From contig OX638371.1 in assembly GCA_951812925.1 (NCBI GenBank), positions 31,842,101 to 31,906,100 on the forward strand: a stretch of DNA of 64,000 bases, in the 5' to 3' direction. This DNA is from Calliopum simillimum. Lineage: Eukaryota; Arthropoda; Insecta; Diptera; Lauxaniidae. The translations under genes and the position numbers were made by a program. Each line of letters begins with the position of its first letter. Positions within the stretch are counted from its first letter, which is position 1. This document shows, one piece after another, positions 54,890 through 63,651 of this stretch. The notes below the pieces were generated by a model that was not told the DNA's origin, searched no databases, and saw nothing but the letters and a program-made list of their open reading frames with translations.

Positions 54890-55330
54890 GTTTTTTAGAA
54901 AAAGTAAGGTGGGAAGAAAATCAGAAGAAATCACTCTTAAATAAAAAAATTAGAAAGCATGAGGATGGAAAATCTCTTAAGGAGATTGCAAGCGGCGTTG
55001 GAAAAAGTATTTAGACTATCCGCAGCATTATAGAAAGAAAAAAGTTCCATAATTCACAACGCTTTGGTAGGTTATCGAAACTAGGCATTCAAGACAGGTC
55101 CAGATATCATACGAAAAACTAAAATTCGACCAAGTACTTTAGCAGTGGACATTAATAGAAGCCTCACTTAATATAATGGAGCAAAGATAAGTGATGAAAC
55201 TAATCGCAGGACACTCAGAAATGCTAGTTATAATGGAAAAACTCAACGTTTCAAACCATTTATAAGTAAGACCAACCGCAAAAAGCGCTTAGAGTTGCAA
55301 AAAATCAATTAAATTGCAACGAATGGTTTA
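54890..55330 (+). pseudogene. Tc1 transposase N-terminal half, left arm
   Basis: Frames read HEDGKSLKEIASGVGKSI, stop, TIRSIIERKKFHNSQRFGRL (first helix-turn-helix and GR linker) and, further on, ISDETNRRTLRNASYNGKTQ RFKPFISKTNRKKRLELQK (second half of the DNA-binding domain up to the start of the catalytic domain). Stops and shifts interrupt it. It ends at the palindrome centre before any catalytic Asp. Confidence 0.75.
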
Positions 55331-55394
55331 GGTCATGTGTTATTTTAAGAGACAATAAAAAATATTGTATGAATTGTATCTTTATTATATATAA

Positions 55395-55830
55395 AAGCGT
55401 TTTTTGCGGTTGGCCTTACTTATAAATGCTTTCAAACGTTGAGTTCTTTCATTATAACTAGCATTTCTGAGTGTCCTGCGATTAGTTTCATCACTCATTT
55501 TTGCTCCATTATATTGAGTGAGGCTTCTATTAATGTCCACTGCTAAAGTACTTGGTCGAATTTTAGTTTTTCGTATGATATCTGGACCTGTCTTGAATGC
55601 CTAGTTTCGATAACCTACCAAAGCGTTGTGAATTATGGAACTTTTTTCTTTCTATAATGCTGCGGATAGTCTAAATACTTCTTCCAACGCCGTTTGCAAT
55701 CTCCTAAAGAGATTTTCCATCCTCATGCTTTCTAATTGTTTTATTCAAGAGTGGTTTCTTCTGATTTTCTTCCCATCTTACTTTTTCTAAAAAACAAAGT
55801 TTTTCGCTTAAAAAAAAACTGACAAAACAG
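55395..55830 (-). pseudogene. Tc1 transposase N-terminal half, right arm (inverted copy)
   Basis: Reverse-complement counterpart of 54890-55330 with a few differences (for example GCATGAGGATGGAAAATCTC present in both). It contains the same DNA-binding motifs and ends at the same point, so the palindrome is a head-to-head duplication of the 5' half of one element. Confidence 0.75.
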
Positions 55831-56179
55831 AACTGAGCTACCGCAAATTAACTGTAAATTGAATTCTAAGAGTACCCCAAATACATTTGGATTACTCTAT
55901 TATTTCGTTTTTAAAATATTGCCAAATTTTTTAGAATTCCGAATACTTTTGTGTATTGAATTTAAGTAGAATTTTGCTTATAAGCTATTGTTTTCATTTT
56001 TAAGTTACATTTTGAGAAAGCTTCTTTTAATAAATAAAACTAGATATTTACCGAGTTATAATTATTAAGAGTGATTCAAAAAAAACTAATTCGTATTCAA
56101 AAAATTTTACGATTTTTTAAAAAATTTTCAAATTCCGAATACTTTTATGAGCCTCTGTATGTAGATGTAAGTAGATGAA

Positions 56180-56815
56180 ATGATTTCAAGATCATTTGAG
56201 ATTCGGCGTATCTGTTTTAAGGAAAAATGTGGCCCGAATAAAGATAAACCCAAGGCTGGTTTCGGTAATAGCAGTGACGTAAATACTGCCATGCGTTTTT
56301 TTCAAAATCCCAAGCTGTCTGTAGAAATAACTAAAATAAATGTTGTCTTAACAAAAAGAATTCACATCATTTTGATTACGATATCTAGTAAATTTGACAT
56401 AGATACTGAAAAATACAAAACGTTTGCGATTGATACTTGGTACAGCATGCCCACTACTTTGCATAAGTATTTGGTCCGTGGATCGGAAGTAATATCATCG
56501 GAACTTCTTCCTATAAGCCAATTAACAGAAGAGTGACAGGAGGCTCGAGATAAGGATTTTAAGAGATACAGAGATCATAATTCAAAGAAAAATATAAGAG
56601 AAAAATTCAGCAGGGATATACATACATATTTAATTTTTTTTTTAATGAGCTCGGATCCTGCTATAACCAGTAAGCAAAAGCCAGTCAAAAACAAGGTACA
56701 AAATATTCCCAAAGAAGCAATGTCTTTGTTGAAAGATTCATCACAAAATTGCGAATGAAAATGAAACAGATGACGAAAATGATGATGATGCTTTGACGTG
56801 TTTTTAATATTAAAG
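56180..56815 (+). pseudogene. Unclassified transposon-type protein, GFGNSSDVNTAMRFF family
   Basis: The open part (56180-56536) contains KAGFGNSSDVNTAMRFFQNP, then WYSMPTTLHKYLVRGSEVIS and LLPISQLTEE followed by a stop; the next frame continues QEARDKDFKRYREHNSKKN and MSSDPAITSKQKPVKN. This order (GFG.s.DgNTarRFF ... mp.TlHK.LihG..ii ... LPigqLsEEaqEArnKd...yR ... SSDP) I recognise from multi-copy uncharacterised insect and cnidarian proteins of transposon type; the superfamily is unknown to me. Confidence 0.6.
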
Positions 56816-56954
56816 AATTTATAGCACGAGATCCGGCAGTCAAAAAACGTATAGATCGCGTTTTTAGTTAAAATATAATTTTTACATATATTTATGAATG
56901 GGAGAATATATTTTTGCCGGGTTGCCTACCAAAATGTGGCCGCTTGTATTTTTA

Positions 56955-57746
56955 ACTAGTAAGGGTGTTACCTTTGGCCTGGCCAAACATTAGATACCCT
57001 ACACATCAATATTTTGAAAGTTTTGCTTATACGGGAGGTGCCCCACGCCCTCTTGTCCGAACTCACCCAGTTTTTTCTCAGAGTTTGAATTTATAGTTTT
57101 TAGCACTTGAGTAAAATTTAGTTGGATTATCTCAAAAAACTCTTTCAGTATAGCATTTTGAAACTTTTGCTTATATGGGAGGTGCCACGCCCCCTTGTCC
57201 GATTTCACCCAATTTTTGCGGAAAGCTTAAATTTATAATTCTTGGTATCTGAGTCTAAATTGGTTCGAATATCTCAAAAAACGCTTTCAGTATAGCGTTT
57301 TGAAGCTTTTGCTCATATGAGAGGTGCCACGCCTTCTTGTCCGAATTCGCTCAGTTTTTTTTCAGAGCTTGCGCTTACAATTTGTAGTATTTATTTGTAT
57401 TTTGGTTGCATTGTCGTAAAAAATACTCCTAAAATTGCATTTTGAATATATTTTTTGTATGGGTGGTAGGCGTGTCCGTTGATCTATTTTGCTCATTTTC
57501 AATCCCCCGAGCTATCTTTAACGGCGAAGGCAGTGTACCAAATTTCATTGAGTTATCTTGCTCAGTTTTTCCAAAAAGTGTATTTCAACACACAGCACCC
57601 AGCCAGCCAGACAGACGGACATGGCTATATCGACTCAGGAGGTGACGCTGATCAAGAATATATACACTTTTCTATACCTGCCACGCTTCCTTCTCTGCGT
57701 TACAAACAGAAGAACAAAGTGAATATACCCTGGGTGTAGGGTATAA
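56955..57746 (-). mobile_element. DINE-1/Helentron-like element (copy 4)
   Basis: Complete minus-strand member: start TATACCCTACACCCAGGGTA, GTCACCTCCTGAGTCGATAT block, three tandem units near 57323, 57180 and 57039 (period about 142 bp), end GTGTAGGGTATCTA, hairpin TTTGGCCAGGCCAAA, ...CTTACTAGT. Confidence 0.65.
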
Positions 57747-58155
57747 TTAAATTAAAATAATTGATTTTTCGGGTAAAATCGCTTTGACTTGGTTTTTAAA
57801 AAAATGTTATCCACTACTTAGTAATGCATATGAGCAACTTAAAAAGTCATGGTTGCCATTGCGCATTTGGCCGCAACCTCTTGGCGGGCAGGTGTAAACA
57901 GGTATTATTTTGTGACATTTATGCACCCATAGCGTATATTCATCATTTGTATATCAAACGAAAGCATGGTTTTTTCTGTGTATGATGGAACAAGGTTGCC
58001 TTTGTAAAACTGGCCGCAAATAACGGTTAAAGATAGTAAAAAAAAAAAAAATTTAAAAAAAAAATTTTCCACTATGCAACTGTTTTGCCTTCGGGTTTTT
58101 GTTTTAAACTGAAGTAACATTCCAAGGCGGCCATGGAAAGACAGCTCAATAATAC
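57747..58155. other. No gene seen
   Basis: AT-rich with a poly-A/T stretch at 58037-58070; nothing recognised. Confidence 0.5.
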
Positions 58156-58870
58156 TTGCAGTATACAGAACTTGTCAACATATATCTTCGATTTTCCAGA
58201 AGAATTCGTTGCAATAATTTTGAGCTTTACTTGGACTCAATCTCCGAAATGTGTGATTACTTCTTTGCATTTAATCTGCCAAATTACTCTAAATGGGCTG
58301 TTATGTACTTAAATAATTTAATCAAGCTGAAAATTGAAAACTCAACTCTTGTTATGAGTTTCGTGAAAGCGCATTTGGTGTAAGACGCACAAAATCACGT
58401 TTAGGCAGATCACCAGTGGATTTGACTTTAGAGCAGACAATTAATGCTGAAGGGCTCTCAGTCATAGCATGAGAACTAAAATCTTGTCATTTATAACAGC
58501 AGAAATCGGACTATCACATGCAGATGATACTTCTCATGCGTTACAAAAGAATCGAAATGAGAAAGACATCAAAATTTTGAGCAGCATTATTGAAACTATA
58601 AAGAAAACCATGAATCCTTTCTGTGAAAATGTGGACAAAAATATTTTGTTGAATATGTCAACTGGTAAAGCGGCATCCTTAAATGTTGCAAATTGTTTAC
58701 TCAACATCACGTTATTAGGTCAGGAACAAAAATTAAAATTTTGTTCACTATGCTTTGAAGATGATGAAAGATTTGTGAAACCAATAAAACGTAATAAAAT
58801 ATTTAATTTTGCATCTGATTGTGTTAAAAAAAAAGTATTAGGAGTACCACCGGAGACAACAAAACATTAA
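58156..58870 (+). pseudogene. Unclassified transposon-type protein, VDLTLEQTINAE family
   Basis: Frames in order: RRIRCNNFELYLDSISEMCD YFFAFNLPNYSKWAVMYLNN, then after a shift at about 58370 AFGVRRTKSRLGRSPVDLTL EQTINAEGLS, then from 58469 KILSSIIETIKKTMNPFCEN. This order (W..yl..i..ml.yF.a.d..nYarw.p.Y, FgvrRt...vs..pvDltlEQtiN, i..l...i...mNPF) is common in uncharacterised multi-copy metazoan proteins of transposon type; function unknown. At least two frame breaks. Confidence 0.55.
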
Positions 58871-59029
58871 TTAAAATGGAACGATATATTTTTGGACGGC
58901 TGTTAGCAATTGCTATGCATGAAAAAGTTGATGTTGAGTACTGTCTATCTTTTCCTCTTGCACCTATACCTCGTGCACTATTCCACTTTAGCCCCCATAG
59001 CCCACCCCCTGAATCTACCACTGCTAAAA

Positions 59030-59460
59030 ACTGTGGTTGGATTATCTAAAAAAAAAGCTGTCTGTACAGATTTTGTTCGTATGGGAAGTACCACGCCGTC
59101 TTGTTCGAATTTCCTAGCTGGGTTATAAATTTCGAAGTATTTATATTACGGTTGGATTATTTCAAATAATGTATGCAGTGTTAACCTATACTATTCGTAG
59201 CAAGTGTACGAAATTTAATTCGATTAACTCAGATAGTACTATCAGTTTTTAAGATACTACTTGCATGGGAGGTGCAACGCCCTCTTGTCCGAATTCACTA
59301 GTTTTCCTACCAGAGCTAACCTACATATACTAACTGTACGAAATTTGGTTCGATTATCTCAGAAAGCACTCTCAATGTAGAGTTTTTAAGATTTTACTTG
59401 TATGGGAGGGTGTCACGCCCTCTTGTTCAAATTTGACCAAATTTTGTGGAAAGCTTAACT
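59030..59460 (-). repeat. Diverged tandem units of the DINE-1-like family
   Basis: Three units with ACCACGCCGTCTTG, GCAACGCCCTCTTG and TCACGCCCTCTTG spaced about 135-190 bp, with TTGGTTCGATTATCTCAGA-like words. The element ends (TATACCCTACA, CTAGT) are missing: a truncated copy. Confidence 0.6.
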
Positions 59461-61213
59461 GATCCATCCTTTGTTTATATATGTAATTTGGTTTCAGTGT
59501 GCAGCTCCGTTTATTTGAGAGCTACTTGCCCCAGTGTGCGACGCCGGGATGTCGGTCCTTCATAATTTTATTTGTACTCTTAAGATGTGGACTTCTTGCA
59601 AAAGTGAAATTATGAGACTCTACTATTGTTAACGATGAGAACGATGGATCTGAACACTTTAGGTACATATTTCAAAAAGCTGATATTGCTCTACTCTGCA
59701 TAATGCTGCTTGATGATTAAAAACTTTTACTGCACCGATTGTAAACTGCAATCGCGATAAGAATCGAAATTGTTGTTTAGTTTTAGTCGAATGCGATTGT
59801 GATTTGCATAGCATTCGTAGCAATTATAACGGGCCGCAGTGCAATTTATTCGCCATTTGCATACACTTAAGGGCCAACCATGCAGCACTGGCAGCGCTGG
59901 TGTTCAGCGAAAGCGCTAGATACCCCACCAGCAAGAAGTACACATACCTTCATACATAAATAAATCCATACACTTGAAAAAAGATTGCACAGAAATTGTG
60001 CTTTGTGCGCCTTGTTCAGCAATCCGAAATAAGAAATTTCAAAACTGAAAGATCACTATTCCCACTGTGAAGTTTTTTCTCAGATTTTTAAAAGTCCTGA
60101 CGCTGTATAACAATTCTGCCGGATTCTGTTTCAGAATCGTAAAATACGTGTGTCAGAAATGACTATTACAGCTGTCGTTTGCTGAATTTTTTCTACATAT
60201 TTGGGAATGAAAGCAACCGGGCCCCGCAGATTTTGATCCAGTGAGACGTTGTTTTTTGCGGAACTAAAGGTTTTGGTTCCCTTCGATACCTTCGTTCGTT
60301 TTTTCGGTTTTTAACACATGGCACTAAATAGAAAGCTTACAAAAAATAAAGTAATTTAATTTGGCTGCCTTTTTTCACGGTGTTCATTTATACATACCTT
60401 AGTGCCAACATAAATGCTGGTTACACCGCATACTTTACGCGCCATATAAATGGCGAAGTTTACATACAACAGTCTGTCTGCCCGTTCGTCTTCCGTCTAT
60501 CCGCCTTGCATTGTTCTCCTGCTGAACGAACAATCAGCGCAACTATTACTCGAATTTACAAACAGAAATTTTTTACATAGTTACAAGTAGCTATGTACAT
60601 ACATGTGTACCTATGCAAATGGGCTAAACATCACCAACAACAACAACAACAAAATATCTACAATAACAATGTTAATCGTTCTTATGGTTTGCTTAAGATT
60701 CGGGTGACTAAATACGTTTTACGGTCGTTTAAATGCAAACGACGCCACTTATCGCCATTTTGTTTTTGTTATTGCCTGTTTTTTTATGATTTTACCGCGG
60801 CGTTAAAACGCTGCACGAGATGAGGAAGACGACGATGGCGATAGCGCGCGTTGCCCATGAAGTCAGTGTGTGAAGCAACAACACAACGGCACACACAAAA
60901 CAACAACAACAACATTTGCTATAACTCTTAAACTTGCTGAGCGCTCGCTGAAAAAAGAAATGTTTTTAATTAACCTTATAACGGTTGGTTAACTGCGGCA
61001 ACATCGCATGTCAGCGATGAAAAATGCGATTCGGTCATTCGGTAGCACCATCCACCATGTGGGCTTTCCAAATGCATTAGAATATTGCTAGGAAATTAAA
61101 AAAAGTCTTGCGCTCTATGTTTTTAATTGAATTGAAAATTATTTATTGTAGAAAACTTACTGAAATATATTTCAAGCTTTATAAAATAGACCAGTGCATT
61201 CAAATTCAAAGAA
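59461..61213. other. No gene recognised; CAA repeats
   Basis: Less AT-rich than average and poor in visible transposon parts. CAACAACAACAACAACAA runs at 60637 and 60900 resemble the triplet-rich non-coding DNA found near fly genes, but no exon could be supported. Confidence 0.4.
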
Positions 61214-61540
61214 GAAGGCGTGGCAGGTATAGAAAATGTGTATATATTCTTGATCAGCGTCACCTCCTGAGTCGATATAGCCATGTCCGTGTATCTGGCT
61301 GGCTGGCTTGCTGTGGAAATACATCGTGGGATTGAAAATGAGCAAAATCGGTCAACGGACACGCCTACCGCCCATACAAAAAATATCTTCAAAATGTAAC
61401 TTTAGGAGTGTTTTTCACCATAATGCAGCCAATATACACATAACTACTAGGAATAGTTAGCGCAAGCTCTGAGCAAAAAATAGGCAAATTCGGACAAGAG
61501 GGCGTGGCACCCCCATATAAGTAAAAGCTTAAAAATGCTT
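61214..61540 (+). mobile_element. DINE-1-like element, truncated (copy 5)
   Basis: Has GAAGGCGTGGCAGGTATAG, TTGATCAGCGTCACCTCCTG, a short GGCTGGCTGGCT run and one GAGGGCGTGGCACCCC unit in plus orientation. Both ends of the element are missing. Confidence 0.65.
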
Positions 61541-62001
61541 AAAAACACGTAGTCTCATAACATTTAGATCTCTCTGTAGTGACCTACACTAGTTAATAGG
61601 TAAAATCAATGAATTTTTCAATTTTATTCAAATGTAAAATCAGAATGCTCGTTGAGCGACCGGTTAAAATGCTTAGATCGAGCTGAAATTTTTTGGGGCT
61701 TCATTTTTCGGCTTAATGAAGACATTTAGATTGTAAAATCGAAGTTTTGAAAACCTTAGATTTTTTTGAATCAGTCTAATATACATACAGTAGGTCTAAG
61801 CCAAAGTCGTTCACCAAACAAACTTTTTTTCAATGCCCCAAAACTAAGCACGCAAAAATAATTTAAGAAATTTGAAGTACATTTTTTAATAGCCTATTTA
61901 ATGCTTCAATTTTAACAAAAAACCAAACTTGAAATTTTCCGTTATATTTGAAAATAAATATAAAGTTACAGAAATCAAGCATATTCAGTACCAAGGCCAA
62001 A
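61541..62001. other. No gene seen
   Basis: AT-rich spacer, short frames only. Confidence 0.5.
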
Positions 62002-62200
62002 GGGTTTTTGAGGTCGCTGATTACGAGTTTGATGTTAGACTTTTAAAAAAGGAAATGGTGGATTCAAAATGGCGGACGATTTGAAAAATATTCAACCAAA
62101 TCTAACAAAAAAATTTACTCGGGGGTTTTTGGGGTCACTGATTCCGAATCTGATATTAGATTTTTAAAAAATAAAAACGCAGATTCGAAATGGCAAAAAA
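62002..62200. repeat. About 120-bp unit in two tandem copies
   Basis: Units begin GGGTTTTTGAGGTCGCTGAT and GGGTTTTTGGGGTCACTGAT and contain TTAGA(C/T)TTTTAAAAA and GATTC(A/G)AAATGGC. This wording recurs in other arthropod intergenic DNA as far as I recall. Confidence 0.65.
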
Positions 62201-62234
62201 CAACAATTGCACAATTTATGATAAGGCCCATTAA

Positions 62235-62334
62235 AAATTTTCGAAAAAAATACTTTTCATCGTGTGACTCACCATTTCCTCAAAAAGCCTCTTCAATAAA
62301 AAGTAATTGAAACCATACGGATTGCGGAACAGGC
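62235..62334 (-). mobile_element. End of a GCCTGTTCCG MITE
   Basis: Reverse complement reads GCCTGTTCCGCAATCCGTAT then TTTCAATTACTTTTTATTGA, collinear with the left end of the element at 15546. The other end was not found. Confidence 0.65.
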
Positions 62335-62534
62335 CTGAATATCTTTTAACTGATATACATTAAAATTCCACTTCTATGATTGAAAGATTTTTGTAAAATT
62401 TAGAATAATTTTTTTCACAAATGATCCATGATCTGGCATTGCTGTATAATTTACTCGTCACTAACAATTCGTTAGAAAAAGTAACGAAATTTTGTTAGTT
62501 ACTCGTTGGTTCCATATAGCTTTTGTCGAGTGGG

Positions 62535-62556
62535 CCTTGCTTTTATTAAGCATAGG
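62535..62556 (+). promoter_or_regulatory. 5' stem-loop of small gene A
   Basis: CCTTGCTTTTATTAAGCATAGG can form a stem with one bulge. It corresponds to the perfect stem at 63213-63237 in front of gene B, and both are followed by (C/G)ACGCCAT-like sequence. Confidence 0.5.
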
Positions 62557-62619
62557 AACGCCATATTGAATGGACGCTGTATTGAAATTATAACCAAGAA
62601 AAATTAATCAAGAAAGAAA

Positions 62620-62679
62620 GTAAGTAAAATTTTAATAATTTTTTAAATAAAATAAATAATTAAAATTATTATATTTCAG
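62620..62679 (+). other. 60-bp 5'-UTR intron of small gene A (predicted)
   Basis: Donor GTAAGTAAAA and acceptor TTATATTTCAG directly in front of the ATG. The size is typical of short fly introns. Gene B has the same layout (63308-63364). Confidence 0.65.
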
Positions 62680-62895
62680 ATGTCCTATAGAGGAAGAGGA
62701 TACAAAGGATATTATAGAGGATATTATAGAGGATATTATAGAGGCTATAGAGGCAACAGGGGAGGAAGAAACGATGATGGCACGCAGCAAATATTTTACT
62801 GCCCGTATCCGGTCCCAACCCAGCCGCCGACCCAGCCGCCGACAAAAGCAAATGTATCTGTAAACACACAGATACATTTGCTTAAGAACGAATAA
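62680..62895 (+). CDS. Small gene A: Arg/Gly/Tyr-rich 71-aa protein
   Basis: Not recognised as a known family. The ATG sits directly after a good splice acceptor, which decides the start. N-terminal half: RGG-like MSYRGRGYKGYY then three YYRG-type repeats (a 15-bp DNA repeat), then GNRGGRNDDG; such RG-rich stretches often bind RNA (inference). Second half: PVPTQPPTQPPT then a short tail. After the TAA stop the same frame stays open for 40 more codons (SHHSKLIKILFEKVGIPMPK... to a TGA at 63016), and the aligned gene B has a Gln at the place of the stop. AATAAA follows near 63074. A tandem paralogue lies 0.6 kb downstream on the same strand. No signal peptide. Confidence 0.6.
   Translation: MSYRGRGYKGYYRGYYRGYYRGYRGNRGGRNDDGTQQIFYCPYPVPTQPPTQPPTKANVSVNTQIHLLKNE
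62847..62882 (+). repeat. Perfect 15-bp inverted repeat in the end of gene A
   Basis: AGCAAATGTATCTGT, six bases, ACAGATACATTTGCT. It overlaps the last codons of the 71-aa frame (A-N-V-S-V-N-T-Q-I-H-L). Gene B lacks it. Confidence 0.8.
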
Positions 62896-63212
62896 TCGCA
62901 CCATTCCAAACTTATTAAAATATTGTTCGAAAAAGTTGGAATCCCTATGCCAAAAAAAGGGGCAAAACAAAAAGAGGAAAATAAAGAAAATGATGCGGAG
63001 ATGAGTGGGCCTGAATGAGAACTGAATAATAATAATATTTATGTTTTTTGTGTCAAAATGACTTTTTTTTTTAAATAAAATGCGGTTTTTTTTTAAATTT
63101 GTTTTCTTGGTTTTAACTTTAAATAATCAATATTTCAGCAATAGTAAAGAGTATTAAGATCGTGTAGTAATTTTCAAATTTTCTTTGAAAATTAAGTGTC
63201 AAATGTGCCCCA

Positions 63213-63237
63213 GCCTCTGCTTTTAGTAAGCAGAGGC
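63213..63237 (+). promoter_or_regulatory. 5' stem-loop of small gene B
   Basis: GCCTCTGCTTTTAGTAAGCAGAGGC is a perfect 10-bp stem with a 5-nt loop; compare 62535-62556. Confidence 0.55.
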
Positions 63238-63307
63238 ACGCCATCAGAACGGCATCAACGGAAATTAAAACTAAAAAAACTAAATTTATTTTTTTTAAAA
63301 AAAAAAA

Positions 63308-63364
63308 GTAAGTTAACTAACAAAAATTTTTTTAAATAAATAAATTAATAATTTTTTATTACAG
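63308..63364 (+). other. 57-bp 5'-UTR intron of small gene B (predicted)
   Basis: Donor GTAAGTTAAC, acceptor TTTTTTATTACAG, then ATG at once, as in gene A. Confidence 0.65.
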
Positions 63365-63651
63365 ATGTCTGGCTACGAAAAGTACAAGTATAGAGGTGAT
63401 GGCTACTGGGAAGGAGCAACAGGGGAAGGGTAGAAAAGATTTTTTATTACTCAATGGAGGCAGGTATGTACCCATATGTCCCGCCAACCCCACCAACCCA
63501 GCCGCCAATTTGTCCAAAAAAAAAGCCATCAGTTGCGGAAGAAATTCATAACCTGAAAAATAACCAGGCGCACACTGCGTTGGCCAGTGGGCAAAAATCA
63601 AAATTTTTTGTGACTCGAAACCTAATAATATTGGTATCAATCGACAGGTAA
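63365..63651 (+). pseudogene. Small gene B: broken paralogue of gene A
   Basis: Starts MSGYEKYKYRGDGYWEGATG and hits TAG after 22 codons. In another frame the homology resumes: FYYSMEAGMYPYVPPTPPTQ PPICPKKKPSVAEEIHNLKN NQAHT, aligned with IFYCPYPVPTQPPTQPP and QIHLLKNE of gene A. So one small frame change near 63433 separates the two parts. The frame ends with a stop at 63649-63651, followed by AATAAA. Either a pseudogene or a gene with an unnoticed tiny intron or sequencing error; the AAAAG near the shift is a weak place in the sequence. Confidence 0.55.

Larger units (their letters stand above)
53637..56157. mobile_element. Tc1-derived palindrome, 2.5 kb, with nested mariner
   Basis: TA on both sides (53635-53636, 56158-56159). 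Termini CAGAGGCTCACAAAAGTATTCGG and complement. A second CACAAAAGTATTCGGAATTC lies further inside each arm (near 54730 and 55940), i.e. inverted repeats with internal direct repeats as in IR/DR Tc1 elements. Without the mariner (53765-54650) each arm is about 780 bp and the two meet near 55330-55400. Each arm carries the same 5' half of a Tc1 transposase gene, pointing to the centre. Confidence 0.9.

Noticed and set aside
60377..60383. CACGGTG near 60.4 kb as another foldback end
   Set aside because: No matching CACCGTG partner or inverted arm nearby.
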